64,000 nt of DNA from Oxytricha trifallax. Lineage: Eukaryota; Ciliophora; Spirotrichea; Sporadotrichida; Oxytrichidae. The stretch spans positions 1 to 64,000 of the forward strand of contig ARYC01018441.1 of assembly GCA_000711775.1 (NCBI GenBank). The letters run 5' to 3'. Below the pieces are notes generated by a model. That model was not told where the DNA came from, did no database searches, and saw only the letters and a program-made list of their open reading frames with translations. Both the position numbers and the translations under genes were made by a program. Below, one piece after another: positions 38,921 through 51,479 of this stretch; position 1 is the first letter of the stretch; each line of letters begins with the position of its first letter.

Positions 38921-39724
38921 AATTAAGGTCAATCAATAGAAGTTGGATTAAGTCCAAAGCTTTTAAGAAATATTGAGGAAAAAATAAATATAAATAAAGG
39001 AATGTAGGATTAAGAAGATATTATGAAGTGGTTTTTTAATTCATGCATAATAATTAGATATACTAAAGCTGTGATGATAATAATTAAAATCTTTTTAGTT
39101 TTATTTTGTTATAAAATAATATTATTTAATTTTATATAACAGTCATAAATAAATGGGTAGCATGGACTACTAAGAATTAGGAATCAAAATAACAACATTA
39201 TTTAACGACCACAGTGGGTATAAATAACTATTATTAAGCCTGAAAGTATAATCAAAATATTAAAAATAAGCCATTAAATATATGTTAATAAATTTCACAA
39301 TATAAAAGGAAAATTACATGAGAGGATAATAAGATACATGCAATAAATATGTTATCAAAAGAAAGATTTAGGATAAAGAGAAAATTAAAAGACGAAATAA
39401 TTATGGGAATAAGTATAGCATTATGTTATCATTAAGAGGCTTAAAAAAACTTCATTTATTTTTATCAAATAATTAATTATTTTAAAGACTTTATCAAATA
39501 ATTTTAATAAAATTATAATTTATTTGGTAAAATAAGTTATAAAAATGTCTTAAATTTAGGAACAATTAACATTGGAAAATTTAAAAGAAGTCATTATATA
39601 TCACTATTACATAACATTTAAATATTAGTATACAACTTAATTAAATAAAATAAACATTTATGATTTATTAAAATTTTATTTATATATTAAGTTTTATAAC
39701 TAAGATTTATTAAAAATTGAATGA
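38921..39724 (+). CDS. Hypothetical protein frame, 267 codons (ciliate code)
   Basis: This is the longest TGA-free plus-strand frame in the AT-rich part that looks like protein. It is open from 38921 to TGA 39722 and has an ATG at 39002. It reads GQSIEVGLSPKLLRNIEEK upstream of that ATG, so the real start may be earlier and outside an intact frame. A hydrophobic stretch (VMIIIKIFLVLFCYKIILF, near codons 25-45 from ATG) could be a membrane segment. The C-terminal part reads MSQIQEQLTLENLKEVIIY. Two more frames of the same kind follow on the same strand (40233, 40823), suggesting one gene broken into pieces or three small genes. No family was recognised. Confidence 0.45.
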
Positions 39725-40232
39725 GATAAACTAAAATAATAATGTTATTTTAAATAAATTTAACCAAAAAAATTTACTTAAAAATGTTTCTAACAATTGT
39801 TAAGAGGATTTTTTAATCCCATATTAAATCTAAAATATTAGGAATGCAGTATTAAGATATCTTAATCAATCGCTTACAAACTCTTATTACTTAAGAATTA
39901 CCTATAGAATTTTTTGTATAATTTTTATGCTTTATAATTCAATTATAAAATATTTAATTTTACATCTTTATCAAACTTTTTTATGAGCATATTTTTTATA
40001 CTATGTATCACTCTAATTTTCAGAAAGTTACAAGTGTCGTATGAAATAATAACAGATTCATTTTTATAAATATTGTTAACTTAATTACAATTTTTTTATT
40101 CTTTTTTTATAATGATTTTTATTTAAATTTAATCATTTATTTAAAATTTATATTGTTATCAAATTACATTAAAACATATAAAATATAATTCATAACATAA
40201 CTCATTGGTGTATAAAGAAATAATTGATTTGA

Positions 40233-40523
40233 TTTGCTAGTTATTCCTTAAATGTAATTAATGAATAGGGTTAGGAGAAAGGAGATGCATTACAGAGCAT
40301 AATGAAAAATTTCATCAAATAGTAAATATAATTATAGGAATTTGATTAAGGAAAAAATTTAATTAAGGAAAGGGAAAAATTGTACAACAAGCATTAAATA
40401 TACTTATAAATTAGTGTATTATAATGGTTAGAAATGTTTAAGTATAAAAAGAGTGGAGTTTAAGTAACTTCACAATTCAAAAAAATAAAAATAAAATATA
40501 AGAAGATATTGATGATAATGTGA
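40233..40523 (+). CDS. Hypothetical protein fragment, charged
   Basis: Open between TGA 40230 and TGA 40521, TAA/TAG as Gln, with the first in-frame ATG at 40302. Protein-like sequence starts before that ATG (EKGDALQSIMKNFIKQQ), so this is more likely an internal piece than a whole gene. It continues FDQGKNLIKEREKLYNKH and ends in a Lys-rich tail. It lies downstream of the 267-codon frame, in another frame. Confidence 0.4.
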
Positions 40524-40822
40524 AGTAGGTGTGAATAATCTTATTTTAAAATGATTAATTATTTTTATTTATCATTTTAATTAAAATTAAAATGATTATT
40601 AGGCGTTATATTTATAATTTTTTTAAATCTCACAAAATATCGAATAATAAGATTATCAATAATTTCTTATAATTTTCATAAAGCTTTTGACTTTAATTGA
40701 CATATAATTAGGTTATTATCCATGCTTTCAAGTTCTTAGGAAAATTTAAGAACTTTATTAGAGTTTATTTTTTTGTTGGAAATATAAAATATCACTTAAA
40801 CATGGAAAAGAAAAAACAAAGG

Positions 40823-41071
40823 ATGTAATCTTAAAAAGATAAAGGAAAGTAATTAATAACATCATTGAGATGTACATAAATAAGTATAAAAAATGCCAAC
40901 ATTTAAATTAAAATTATTAGCGGAATAAAGATAATTATTGATAAAATAGAAAACAAATAGTAAAAACAAAAATTAGAAATTAATTTAAACTGCCTGTAAT
41001 TAAATAATAAAAATTAGATTATATTTGTGCTTGTATAAAAGAAATAAATAGGGGACATTTTTTTAATTTGA
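40823..41071 (+). CDS. Hypothetical 82-aa frame
   Basis: ATG 40823 to TGA 41069. The middle is coding-like (SGIKIIIDKIENKQQKQKLE, NLNCLQLNNKNQIIFVLVQ). It is in the same frame as 38921-39724 but separated by over 1 kb containing a different-frame piece. Likely part of the same decayed region. Confidence 0.35.
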
Positions 41072-41537
41072 AATTATTAATAGATACTGTGTAATAGTAA
41101 GGCATTTTGATTCATTTTTTATTATTGATTTCCTTATTCAATAGTCATTACGTGCACTAATTATAAATCTTTGAAATTATTATCATAATAATATTTATGT
41201 TAGGTTAAATATTATTCTGTTTATATTTAAGGAAATCTACCACCGAAATTTGAAATACTAAAGTTTGAAAATAAATAAAATTTCATGAAATTTATCATAT
41301 ATAATGATTAATTAATATGAAAAAAGAACTATTACAATCAATTAATTTGAAATGAAATAGTTGCTTAAAGGTTTTTCAACGATAAATTGTAATTGATTCA
41401 AGGAGGTTCTGCTTCCATCATTATTTAATTTTTCCATTTTAATTCCAATTTAAGATATTATTAATACTAAAGTTGATTAATTACTTTACACAATTATTTA
41501 ATTTTAAACATTGATGATCGATAATAATGTCTTAAAG
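41072..41537. other. AT-rich spacer
   Basis: No gene or repeat recognised between the plus-strand frames and the second F1 foldback element. Confidence 0.35.
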
Positions 41538-41949
41538 TTGGAGGAATACATATTATAAGGGAAAATAAATTATAATTGATTTAATTAATTTGTGGCTGCT
41601 AACTTTCTGGAAACCTAGGCAATGTGGTACTTGTTCGAGAGAGAATTCAAAATTAGCTGGACTTTATTATTGGCGATATCTCTCTTTCACATCTCTTGAG
41701 CAAGATAAGTCGACTTTAATTTAGGCAAATTTGTTTAGTTAATTTTATTGCAATATTTAAAGTCGATTATCTCCATTCATGGATGCTAAACAGGTTACCG
41801 CCAATAATAAAGTCTAGCTGATTTTGAATTCTCTATCAAACAAGTACCACATTGCCTAGGTTTCCAGAAAGTTAATTGCCACAATTTTTTAATTTATTAA
41901 TTTAATTATAATTATAATTTATTTTCCTAAATCAAAGGTATTCCTACAA
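41538..41949. mobile_element. About 412-bp foldback element, family F1, copy 2
   Basis: A diverged inverted repeat with the same layout as 25344-25761: tips TTGGAGGAATAC / TTGTAGGAATAC, a TTATAATTAAATT-like tract, TTTGTGGC, then AATTCAAAATTAGCTGGACT and ATAATCGACTTTAA toward the centre. Arms differ from each other more than in copy 1 (for example TGGCGATATC vs TGGCGGTAAC), so it is older. No coding capacity. Confidence 0.8.
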
Positions 41950-44900
41950 TATTAAATTTTAGAATATTAAAATAATTGTAGTTTATATAATTGTGTTAAA
42001 ATTTACATAAAACGTATGAAAATAAACTTAATTTACATTTTAAAACATTAACATTTATAATAAAGATAATAAATATATCTTAGCTTAAAATTAATATTTT
42101 TCTTAAATAAATAACTCCATTTATTTTTTTTATAAGTAATATTTAAATTATATTAAATTGAGTAATATAAACAAATGCTAACTTAGATAATAAACATATT
42201 TTGATTATTGAAATTTCATGATAGAACAACATTAATCTTTAGTAAACTTATATAATTATATATAAATAAATTATAATATTTAACTTGCATTTAAATTATA
42301 ATTTTAAATTACTCATTAATAATTTTATGATGGTCATACTACTAATATGTAATTAAATATATGTCTAATATATTTTTTAAAGCAAAAAATATTAATTGAT
42401 ATCTCATTTTGTATGAAGCCTAATTAAATTAGAAAAAGAAAAGGGGTAATAGATGTTGAAAAAATTATAAATTAAAGTTATGTAATTCACAATCAATTGT
42501 TGGAAATGTTAAGCGAGTTAAAATAATTGAAGGGTGGTTATTTTTTAAAATTATTTATGAAATAATTATCGTAAAATAAAATTAATTTTATTGATTTTTT
42601 CTATTAATTTAAGTCAAGTTTAATCTTGATATGTGGATTATTTTAAAATATATTAAAAATATTGAATCTTAATTTTAGGAAAATTTCTATAAATATTAAA
42701 AATTCTAATGATTAAATATAAAATTATACCACTTTTCCTTATTTACAATTAATTTATTTACAGATTTCTAAATTAAATAAATTTTTATTAAGAAAAAGTA
42801 AATTTATTCTTACTTTTGTATATATTTAACTAATATATTTATAAATTATTTTAATTCCATTACTATCAATATAGGAAAATGTGTTAAGATAAAAATTTAT
42901 TAATTTTTTATATATATTTCAACTGTTAACACATTTTATCAGAAATTTTGAATTAATTTTGTCAGGACATTAATTAAATAATTACTGATTTTATTTTTCT
43001 TGACACAAAAGGAAATTTAAAAAACAAAATTAAAATCTATACACTATAATTATTTTATGTCAAATTTTAAATATGAAACAAATTTTTTTCTTATTTTTAA
43101 TTTATTCATAAATAATTATGTTTATATCAAAATATATAAATATAATTGGAAAGATGAATAAAATAACCTACTGTTAATAAATTTCTTAATAAAAACAATA
43201 ATCGTTAATTTGTTCAGATTTTAGAGAATTTTTATTAAGAATGAATAAGAGTCATTCAAGAGTATAAATTATAACGGGGATAAAATTAATATTCAAATTA
43301 AACAAATAAATTCAACCTCAAAATACAATAAGATAAGTCCAATAACTCTTTTACTAAGCAAGATTTGTATTAATTATAATACATTTTGTAAATAAATATA
43401 TTGTATTTATTGTAGATATTTGAATGCGTTTTGTTAATAAAAAATAAACTTAAATAATTTTATAAAGAAGGATGAAACGAATACTAATTATGTTATTTAA
43501 ACATTTGCGATTTCATTATCCTTCCCAATAAATACCTAATGTCAGGAATACTTTTTCTATAAATAAATCATTTAGAAAAGATTGATGTAGTGTATAATAC
43601 AGGGCATCAAAGTTTTTCAAGGTTTTTTGGCATAAATAATAAGCAATTTCAGAGCTAATGAAATATTTAAATAATTATAAATTAAGAGTTCTACATATAT
43701 TAAATAAAAACAGAGGCAAAGGTAGATAGTCAATATTAAATAAGAGATAAAAGTGTTTACAATTAACTGGGGATAATTAAATTGCGCTAAAGAATCATAA
43801 CATTTGATAAAATAAAAAAACTATATTAAAATGTTGATTTTATATTTTGATAATTTAAAAATTAATTAAATATATGAAAATCAAAGAAAATAAATATAAA
43901 TCACTAAGTCAAAATTTTCAATTGAAAATATTATTATAAAGCAGATAATTAATTCACAGTAGTAGCATAACCGGAAAGAGATTAACACTCTTTTTATTCT
44001 AAATCTAAATTCTATAGATCTATTTGTAAAATATTTTAAATAATAATACTAGTTCTTTTTATACACAATCATTTAAAAATAGATATGTGCTCATTACTAC
44101 AATACCAATAATAAATCTAATTAATCATAGCTAAATTTTCGGTTTAATTAAGAAAATTGTTATAATTTGAGTTAATTTTATAAATATATGCACAATATTT
44201 ATTTAAAAATTAAAAAAAAAATAAAAACCTAAAATTATATTCTTTTTTTAAACTAAATTTTAATTATTGATATTTTTCAGTAATATATCAATGATTTAAA
44301 TTAATTAATTATGAAAAAATCTAAATATTGCTTTTTATTATTGATAAAAGGGTTAATTCACTATTGTGTAATTTGATAACTTTTTAAATGGTAAATTTAT
44401 TAGATTTAATGACTATAATATATATTTATAAATTAATTTGATTACTAATTTCTTATTTTCTCAATATTTATTATCATAATTAATTATATAAAAATTAAAT
44501 GTCTTAGATATTTCAATTTTAAAGTTCATTAAATGGTAATACTTTTATATTAAATTATACATTAATATTTATAATCTATAACTCATTAAATAATTGATCA
44601 GTAAAGAAATAGTATAAAAAATAATGTATTTTTCAAGTATAGCTCATTTTTTAAAGATATTAATAACTATAAATTCTTAATCTTATTGATTAAAATAATG
44701 AATCAATTAATACATAGCTTAAAATTTATTATTCAAAAAATATTTATATTTTCTAAATTTATACTATAAAATTTTGAACAAATTTAAATAAATTTTTATT
44801 TATATTTAAATCTTAAAAACGATGTATTCATTATATCTACATAAAACCCATTTTAAAATCTAATTACAATAATAGCAATTAATGTTTATTAAAGTTTTTT

Positions 44901-45164
44901 ATTGAAAAATTTCAAAATTATAAAAAAATTATAATATCGCTTTAAAAAATAATCAAAAATTTATTTTTGAATTTAATAAAGAATGTAAATTTATCTTATT
45001 AGAATTTAGATTTTCTTAAAGGTTTTAGTCAGGATAAAGGATTTATAAAATAACTAATTAAGTGCCCTGCTTTGATCTAAAAAAATCTATCATTAATACA
45101 TTATTACTAATTGTTTTTTATTTACAGTATCTTTATGTCGTAATTCTTAAATTTATCTTGATTC
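41950..45164. other. AT-rich spacer before core copy 6
   Basis: No gene seen. Around 45000-45060 TTTTCTTAAAGGTTTTAGTCAGG resembles the pre-core part of copies 4 and 5. Confidence 0.35.
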
Positions 45165-45330
45165 AATTCCCCATATTATTAATTTTGATTTATTTAATTA
45201 TAACTCCTCAATTTTCTCTCGCTTATATACTCATATGAAAGTATTTATTAATGCATAATTTTTAAGATTATAAAAAGGACGCAATTCTATAACATTACAG
45301 AAGTTATTAATTAGCAACTTATTAGAAAAA
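45165..45330 (+). repeat. Core repeat, copy 6
   Basis: CCCCATATTATTAATTTTGA, AATTATAACTCCTCAATTTTC, the box CTCGCTTATATACTCATATG (45218-45237), TTTTAAGATTATAAAAAGGACG (45260-45281) and TTAGCAACTTATTAG (45312-45326). Confidence 0.82.
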
Positions 45331-46861
45331 AGAGTTTGGTTTAAAAAGCAGCAAAGTGATATTCAAAACTGATATTTTAAATTAAATAATTTCAATGTAT
45401 GAGAGTTAAAGGGTAAAAGAATTATAAATAATTGATAACAAAATGTTTTAAGCTTTTTTTAAATATTGCTGAAATTATCTTATTTTATTTTAATTACTTC
45501 GTTAGTAGTTTATTTTAGTATTTATAAGAGACAAAATTATATTTCATAAAAGAAAAAGCTTTTTCTTTAGATTACTTTTAACTTTCAAATTTAATTTATT
45601 AAAATAAATTAAAAAAGTAAATTGTGAATATAAATCTTTTAAAGATGAAGATTTATATTGAATCTGATATTATAAAGGACAATAAAAGCATACTATACAA
45701 TACATAAGGCAATAACATAAAATTTAGACTTTTATATTGATATAATTTTCTTAAAACTTCTTGCATATATGTAAAACTTTCCTATACTATTAGTTATTAC
45801 ATGGAATAATTCATTATGCAATATTAATAAAATGGTTAACAATGAAATATACAATCTGTTTAGCTTGATAAGATTTTGATGATTTATTTTAATATTAATA
45901 AATTTTTCGAACGAATGGAGAGTTATTTGATAAATATATTTAATTAAATTATAAATTATATAGATTATAAATATCATGTAATATTACGTAAAATAAAACT
46001 GAAAATAAAATTAAAGTACAAATAAATTTAACTTTAAAAAACTTAATTATATATTTCCCTTGTGCATAATTATTTATTAAAATTATTTAAGTTATTTATA
46101 AACGTATTTAGAAAGTATCTATTTTTACTATGGAATTTATTTGTGTTATAATGATTTAGGAAAAAATGAAGTAATATTAAGGGAGCAAATTGACAAAATC
46201 TATTTAAATTAAAATAGTTTATGGGATTTATTGATTCTTAAGTATGTTGATATTAAAAGAAGGGTTTGATTTATATTATTTGATTAATGGGAGATATTTA
46301 GAGTCTAAATGAGTTAACTATAATTAACTAATAATAGAGAGGAAACTAATCAAAAAAAAGATACATCAAAGGAGAGGATTCTATGAAGATGAACGAGTAA
46401 TTAAGTAAAATCAAATAAATTGAGATAAAATTAAAAATAATAAGGGTATTTTTTAATTAAATTTATTATTTGATAATAAATGCATGAAAATATTATTAAA
46501 AGATTTTTATTTTTTATTTATAAACAATAAATTTCTAAAAATTTATTAAACTTGATATTCATTTGATAATTAAATACCTATTGGATTAAGAAATAGCTAG
46601 ATAATTATTAAGAAATTTAATTTGTTTATATTTAGGGGCAAAAATAATAAACAAATATTGATATTTTTTTAATTAAAGCTAGTAAATATTTATCTTATGA
46701 AGCAGGTCAACAAATTAATAATTTTTAAAAGAAATTATGATTGTTTAAAATAGCAAATTAATTGGAATTGTTTTTGAATTATTTCTATCATGAAAATGAT
46801 TTTGATAAATTAAACATTAGATTTCTAAAATAGAATAGAATAGTTAGGGTTAAATTAATAG
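45331..46861. other. AT-rich spacer with one short coding-like scrap
   Basis: Near 46330-46430 one plus-strand frame reads KKKIHQRRGFYEDERVIKQN before TGA. Otherwise nothing recognised. Confidence 0.35.
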
Positions 46862-47340
46862 CGAGATATTCTGGGTCATAACATGACCCAATATTTACAT
46901 CCTTGAGTCATGACGTTGCTGGTGTGAGTGACGTGGCACATAACCTTGAGCCCCCAAAAACCAAAAAACCCCACAAGAGGAAAAGCTGGAAAACGACTAG
47001 CAATTGCTCAGCTCCTCTGTGCTCCTGACGTCCGCCACTCATCACTGTGTGGAATGCAGTCCCACTTCTTCCCCGCCTGCCTCCCTTCTTGCCAGCCTTG
47101 TTAGACTGTATCCACCCTGCCAACTAACGGCGTAATAGCAGGGAAATTGGCTCTCTAGAGCTCTCTCCATGAGCGATTGAACCCCGCTAGCTCGTTGTTA
47201 TTTGCAGGTAGGTCTCTGGGTGCTCTCGTCTCCTTCATGAGACAGTATTAGGCTTATATCGTTCGGATTACCAAACCAAAAAGAATCCTAAATAGAAAGC
47301 AACACATATGGGACACATGGTCACCTGAAGGCACTCCCTA
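46862..47340. other. GC-rich island of unknown origin
   Basis: About 480 bp with GC near one half in DNA that is otherwise about one fifth GC. It begins with a perfect hairpin, TGGGTCAT-AAC-ATGACCCA (46872-46890). The plus strand has a frame free of TGA over most of the island but with several TAGs and no natural start. The minus strand has a short ATG frame (46908-47123) rich in Gly/Arg and Leu. Neither resembles a known protein. GGGTTCAATCGC on the minus strand at about 47170-47185 resembles a tRNA T-loop / B box, but no matching A box or cloverleaf was found. A 13-bp direct repeat, GATTTCTAAAATA, flanks the region (46820-46832 and 47368-47380). Possible explanations: an inserted retroposed RNA, a structured RNA gene, or a segment of foreign DNA. 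Confidence 0.5.
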
Positions 47341-47380
47341 TTTAGTATCTTTTTAATTTAATATTTTGATTTCTAAAATA

Positions 47381-48609
47381 AATTTTATTTATAAAACTCA
47401 TGTAAATAGATATGTAATAAGAATTTCAAAACATAACTTTGCAGTAAGTATTCTACAAACTCCTCAATAAATAACAAAATTTTAATTAATTTAAAGAAAA
47501 AATTTATCAATATTTTAACTGATAAATTACTCTATTAAAAATTAAAAAATTTTATATTATTTTAAAAATAAATTTAAGTAAATATATATTACAGAGATTG
47601 TCTTGGAATGTAAATTATTAAAAATTATGAGAATTATAAACAGGATAATCACCAAGAGAGTCATAGAGTTTATTTAGATATTGTATTTAAATAATTTATA
47701 CAGAAATTTATAATAATCCATTAAGTAAATAATTTATTAATATTGTAAATGAGAAGAATATAATAAAATTAAAAAACCTTAAAATTAATGAAGGGGTTTT
47801 AACGATTCCATGAAATAAAACTATTATTTTTCAATTTAAAGGGCGATTAAAAATGTTTTATAGAGGTTTGCAGCTTCTTATAGATAAAATGGATTGGGAC
47901 ATAAAATTAGAAATATTGCTGGTTAAACTTTACTAGATGAATTTAATGAATAAAGAATTAAAATGAAATAAATATAAAGGATATAAATTATAAATAAAGA
48001 TAATATAATTAACAAACTATTTATAAATTGTTAAGTTTAAATTTATCAATAAATTTAAATATATTTATCAATAATAAATTTGTAAAAATTTACAAATATT
48101 TAATTAAAACTTACTATTGTAAATGAATAGAGAATAAAAACTATACAAATATATTTTAACATAACATAAAAAAAGTCATTAGATATTTTAGAACTGTTAG
48201 AATATTTTTTATTTATTATCTTGAGAAACTAAAACTTTTGAAAAAAATAAAGTTAATATCTAAAATTTAATCATAGTATTATACTTTATATAAGATAAAT
48301 TAATTATAAATCTATATTAGTACTAACTAATTACTTAATAATTTTAAATGTTTTCAAATAAAGTTTGAATAAAAAAAAAAAGTATTTTTAATAATAAAAA
48401 TCAAGTATTCAAAAGATTAAACAATCATTAGAAAAAAAAGGAAGCTGATTTAAAGATTCTATATTTCCTTAATCATAATAATTTAATTCTATGTTAATAA
48501 AATTAGACTTTAATAAATTTGGTTTGAAAGAATAAATAACGCTATACTATTTTTTATATACTATTTTATAAAGTAATTTAAAGAATTCTAAAATTTTAAT
48601 AAAGAAAAG
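47381..48609. other. AT-rich spacer
   Basis: The frame of the ORF at 48610 is TGA-free back to 48127, but that part reads like random AT sequence. Confidence 0.35.
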
Positions 48610-48855
48610 ATGACTTTAAAATAAATTTTGATTCTTTATTCATTAATTGTTTTATGTTTATTATTTATTAATATGTTTACAAATTTTGAAATGAAAAATA
48701 AAAAGCCCATTTTAGTATAAATAGAATAATTAATCATTTTACTTAATTATGAGGATGATTCAGGCTTAAAATATAAAAGTTTATTATCAAGTTAAATCAA
48801 AGGAAGCTTGTCAAAGATGATTGCAGTCCTAGACTTTATTCAAAATAAATAATGA
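48610..48855 (+). CDS. Hypothetical 81-aa protein with N-terminal membrane segment
   Basis: ATG 48610 to TGA 48853, TAA/TAG as Gln. The N-terminus is hydrophobic (QILILYSLIVLCLLFINMF), like a signal anchor, followed by a soluble part (PILVQIEQLIILLNYEDD, SSQIKGSLSKMIAVLDFIQ). The 3' half is clearly more protein-like than its surroundings. The upstream frame stays open, so a longer protein is possible. No family known. Confidence 0.4.
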
Positions 48856-49714
48856 ATGGGGGAAGAGTTTGGAATGAAAATTGATAAACTAAATATTATT
48901 TCAGCGAAATCTAAAAATATATTATATATATAATAATAATATACTTTCATGATACTAATTTGGTTTAATTAATGAATTATTTACAAATTAATAAAATTAA
49001 TATCTTCATTATATTTTATATAATATCTTTTATTTAATTATTAAATCAGTTAGTTAACTATTACAAAGATGAGGTGAATTAACTTTTGGTGTATTAGGGA
49101 TTTATTTTATTTACAAGATTTAATAGGCTACAAATAAAAATATCTATTAAAAGTAGTGAACAAAAATAAGCAAAATATAATTACATCTGTAGTAATAATA
49201 TAATTTCATTAAGCCAATAAAACTTGATAAAGTTATAGGTTAAATTAATAAAAATAAGGAGTCTTTCTTTAAGCAAAAGCGGAATTGTTAATATTTCCGT
49301 ATATATTGTTGATTTAGAATTGAAAAAATAAATTAATTGATAGGGAAAAAATAGAAAAGCAAATTAAACAATAATAAATTATTGAAGGGATTTAAATAAG
49401 CACTAAATATTTTCCTCAAAAATATAAATGAGAGATCCAACTAACTTTATGATAATATTTAAGTATATATATTTAATGTCATAATATAAAAAATCAAATA
49501 TAATTATAATTCTATTATTTTGAAATTAATTGGAAATTAAATAACTTATTATTGCTATTGTTAATAGTTGATACAATTTAATTAATGAAGGTCAAATTAA
49601 ATAAAAGTTATCAAAGTAATGAAATAATTAATTTGAATTTTTAAAATGGTTATTATCAAATGAGTAAATAAATTTAATTATATTACAATTAAATTTATTT
49701 TGAAAGGATAACAG

Positions 49715-50018
49715 ATGGAAGCTGACAAGAATAGAACCAACCACTAAATAAATAAATTCAAGAATATGTTTTATGGTAACAACGGTATGAGTGAATATAA
49801 GTGGACACTCATGGTAGGCAGAGAGCTAATTGAAACACTGAAGCCATAGAGATGATCGAAACCTCGGTTTCTGCTATATAGTATCAACCATTCCAGACAA
49901 CTAAGAAACTAAGTGCATATAACAAAGGAAAAGGAGAAGTAGTAAAGGGGAAAATCAAAAAGAAAGTACTAACTCCAGTGAAGAGGAAGCACAAATAATT
50001 AAGGAGTCATAGTAGTGA
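49715..50018 (+). pseudogene. Small basic/acidic protein gene with one frameshift
   Basis: ATG 49715 opens MEADKNRTNHQINKFKNMFY and reads to ...TLMVGRELIETLK. In its own frame TGA follows at 49853, but one base later the third frame continues naturally with HRDDRNLGFCYIVSTIPDNQ. It ends with a basic, Ser-rich, then acidic tail (RKRRSSKGENQKE, SSEEEAQIIKESQQ) at TGA 50016. The joint length is about 100 residues. GC is raised across exactly this interval. A single-base indel near 49841-49852 explains the two halves. Whether it is a germline gene remnant or a scrambled macronuclear segment cannot be told. No domain recognised. Confidence 0.5.
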
Positions 50019-51479
50019 AATACAATTAAAATACATCCAATTTATCATTAAATAGCTTGATTTAATTTATTTAATTACCTTAAGTTAATTGCTATCTATA
50101 CTTAAAAATATTTAATTATTATAATTAAATTCTTATATGATAATTTCTTAAACTTAAAATCTAAATATTTTCTTAAAAATCAAAATTGCAGAAATACATT
50201 CTTTTAGGAAAAAGAATTAAACCTAGAATTTAAAAATTATTAGTTACCCTCAATTATGTTTTGGAAAAAGTCTAACTAAAATAGATGGATCTACTTTTAG
50301 AATTTAACATAAAATTGAATTTTGAGTCACCTTGTATTTTATAAGTGCCATGATTCAATAATTAATTAATTTAAATTTTATATTATTTTTCTTATAGAAT
50401 GTAATCGTACAATAAATATGTAAAAAGATAGGAATTTTAAAATTATAATTTCTATAGCAAGTTTATCAAAAATTTAAAATACTTAAAATATACAAATTTT
50501 TATCATTAAATAAAAATAATTTGATTAATTATTTATAAAAACAATAAAACTTTAAAATTTAATTTTAATAATCTATTTAATATTTATATTATACTCCTAA
50601 TTTATTCGATAATAATAATCTTAGTCATATCTATTATAATAAACAAAAATTACTCTTAAGCAATTCATGATAAGGGGTGTTCTAAAAATTACAAAGCTGA
50701 TATCAAATAAATGATTTTAGAAATCCATGTAATTTTTATCAATAAAAGTTGATACTTAAATTTCAAAATAAAAAACAAGGTATAAACTGTATAAATTAAT
50801 TTGGATCAAAATCAAACATATAATAAAGGAAAATACAATAAAGTCCTATTCATTCAAATTGATATTTTATAAAATTTGGGGAAATAATTGCTTTTTATAA
50901 ACAATTAAACTATAACATAAGGAGGATATACATATATCATGATGTTTATTACATTTAAATTTAATAATTTTAAATAAATTGATAGTATTAATTAAAATAG
51001 AAAATTTAATGATTTCTAAATAAATTATTTATAAAAACATTATAGTTATTATATACAGAATGATGTCAAGATTTTAAAATTAACGTTAACAAGTTTTTAT
51101 CAAGGATAGTTAGATTAAGTAACATTAAAAATAAATTAAGAATCAAATATATAGAGAGGCAAAGAACAAATTACAGTATAATTGAAAAAAAATTGATATT
51201 TATATAAAACTAGTGGAATAAATTCTTGAAATTAAAAAACTTATAACAAGATATTATATGTTAGTATGTAGACTAGCTTTAATAATACTAACATTCTAGT
51301 ATAGAAATTAATTAAAAATAAATATGAATAAAAAATTTGATATTTACAAATTTAATTAAAAATCATATTAGATTTTGAGCTATATTCTTACATATTATTT
51401 AAAGTTATTAAGATAACGATTTCTTGAAAAGATTATGAAAAATTCCGAATCTCAAATTAAATCTTATGAAATAATGTAA
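50019..51479. other. AT-rich spacer, nothing recognised
   Basis: No protein-like frame or repeat seen. Confidence 0.35.

Noticed and set aside
45732..45977. 81-codon minus-strand ORF
   Set aside because: AT-rich translation with no protein-like character.
46908..47123. 71-codon minus-strand ORF in the GC-rich island
   Set aside because: High GC alone lengthens frames; no recognisable protein, and the opposite strand is equally open.
47165..47190. tRNA gene on the minus strand
   Set aside because: Only a T-loop-like string is present; no acceptor or anticodon stems could be folded.
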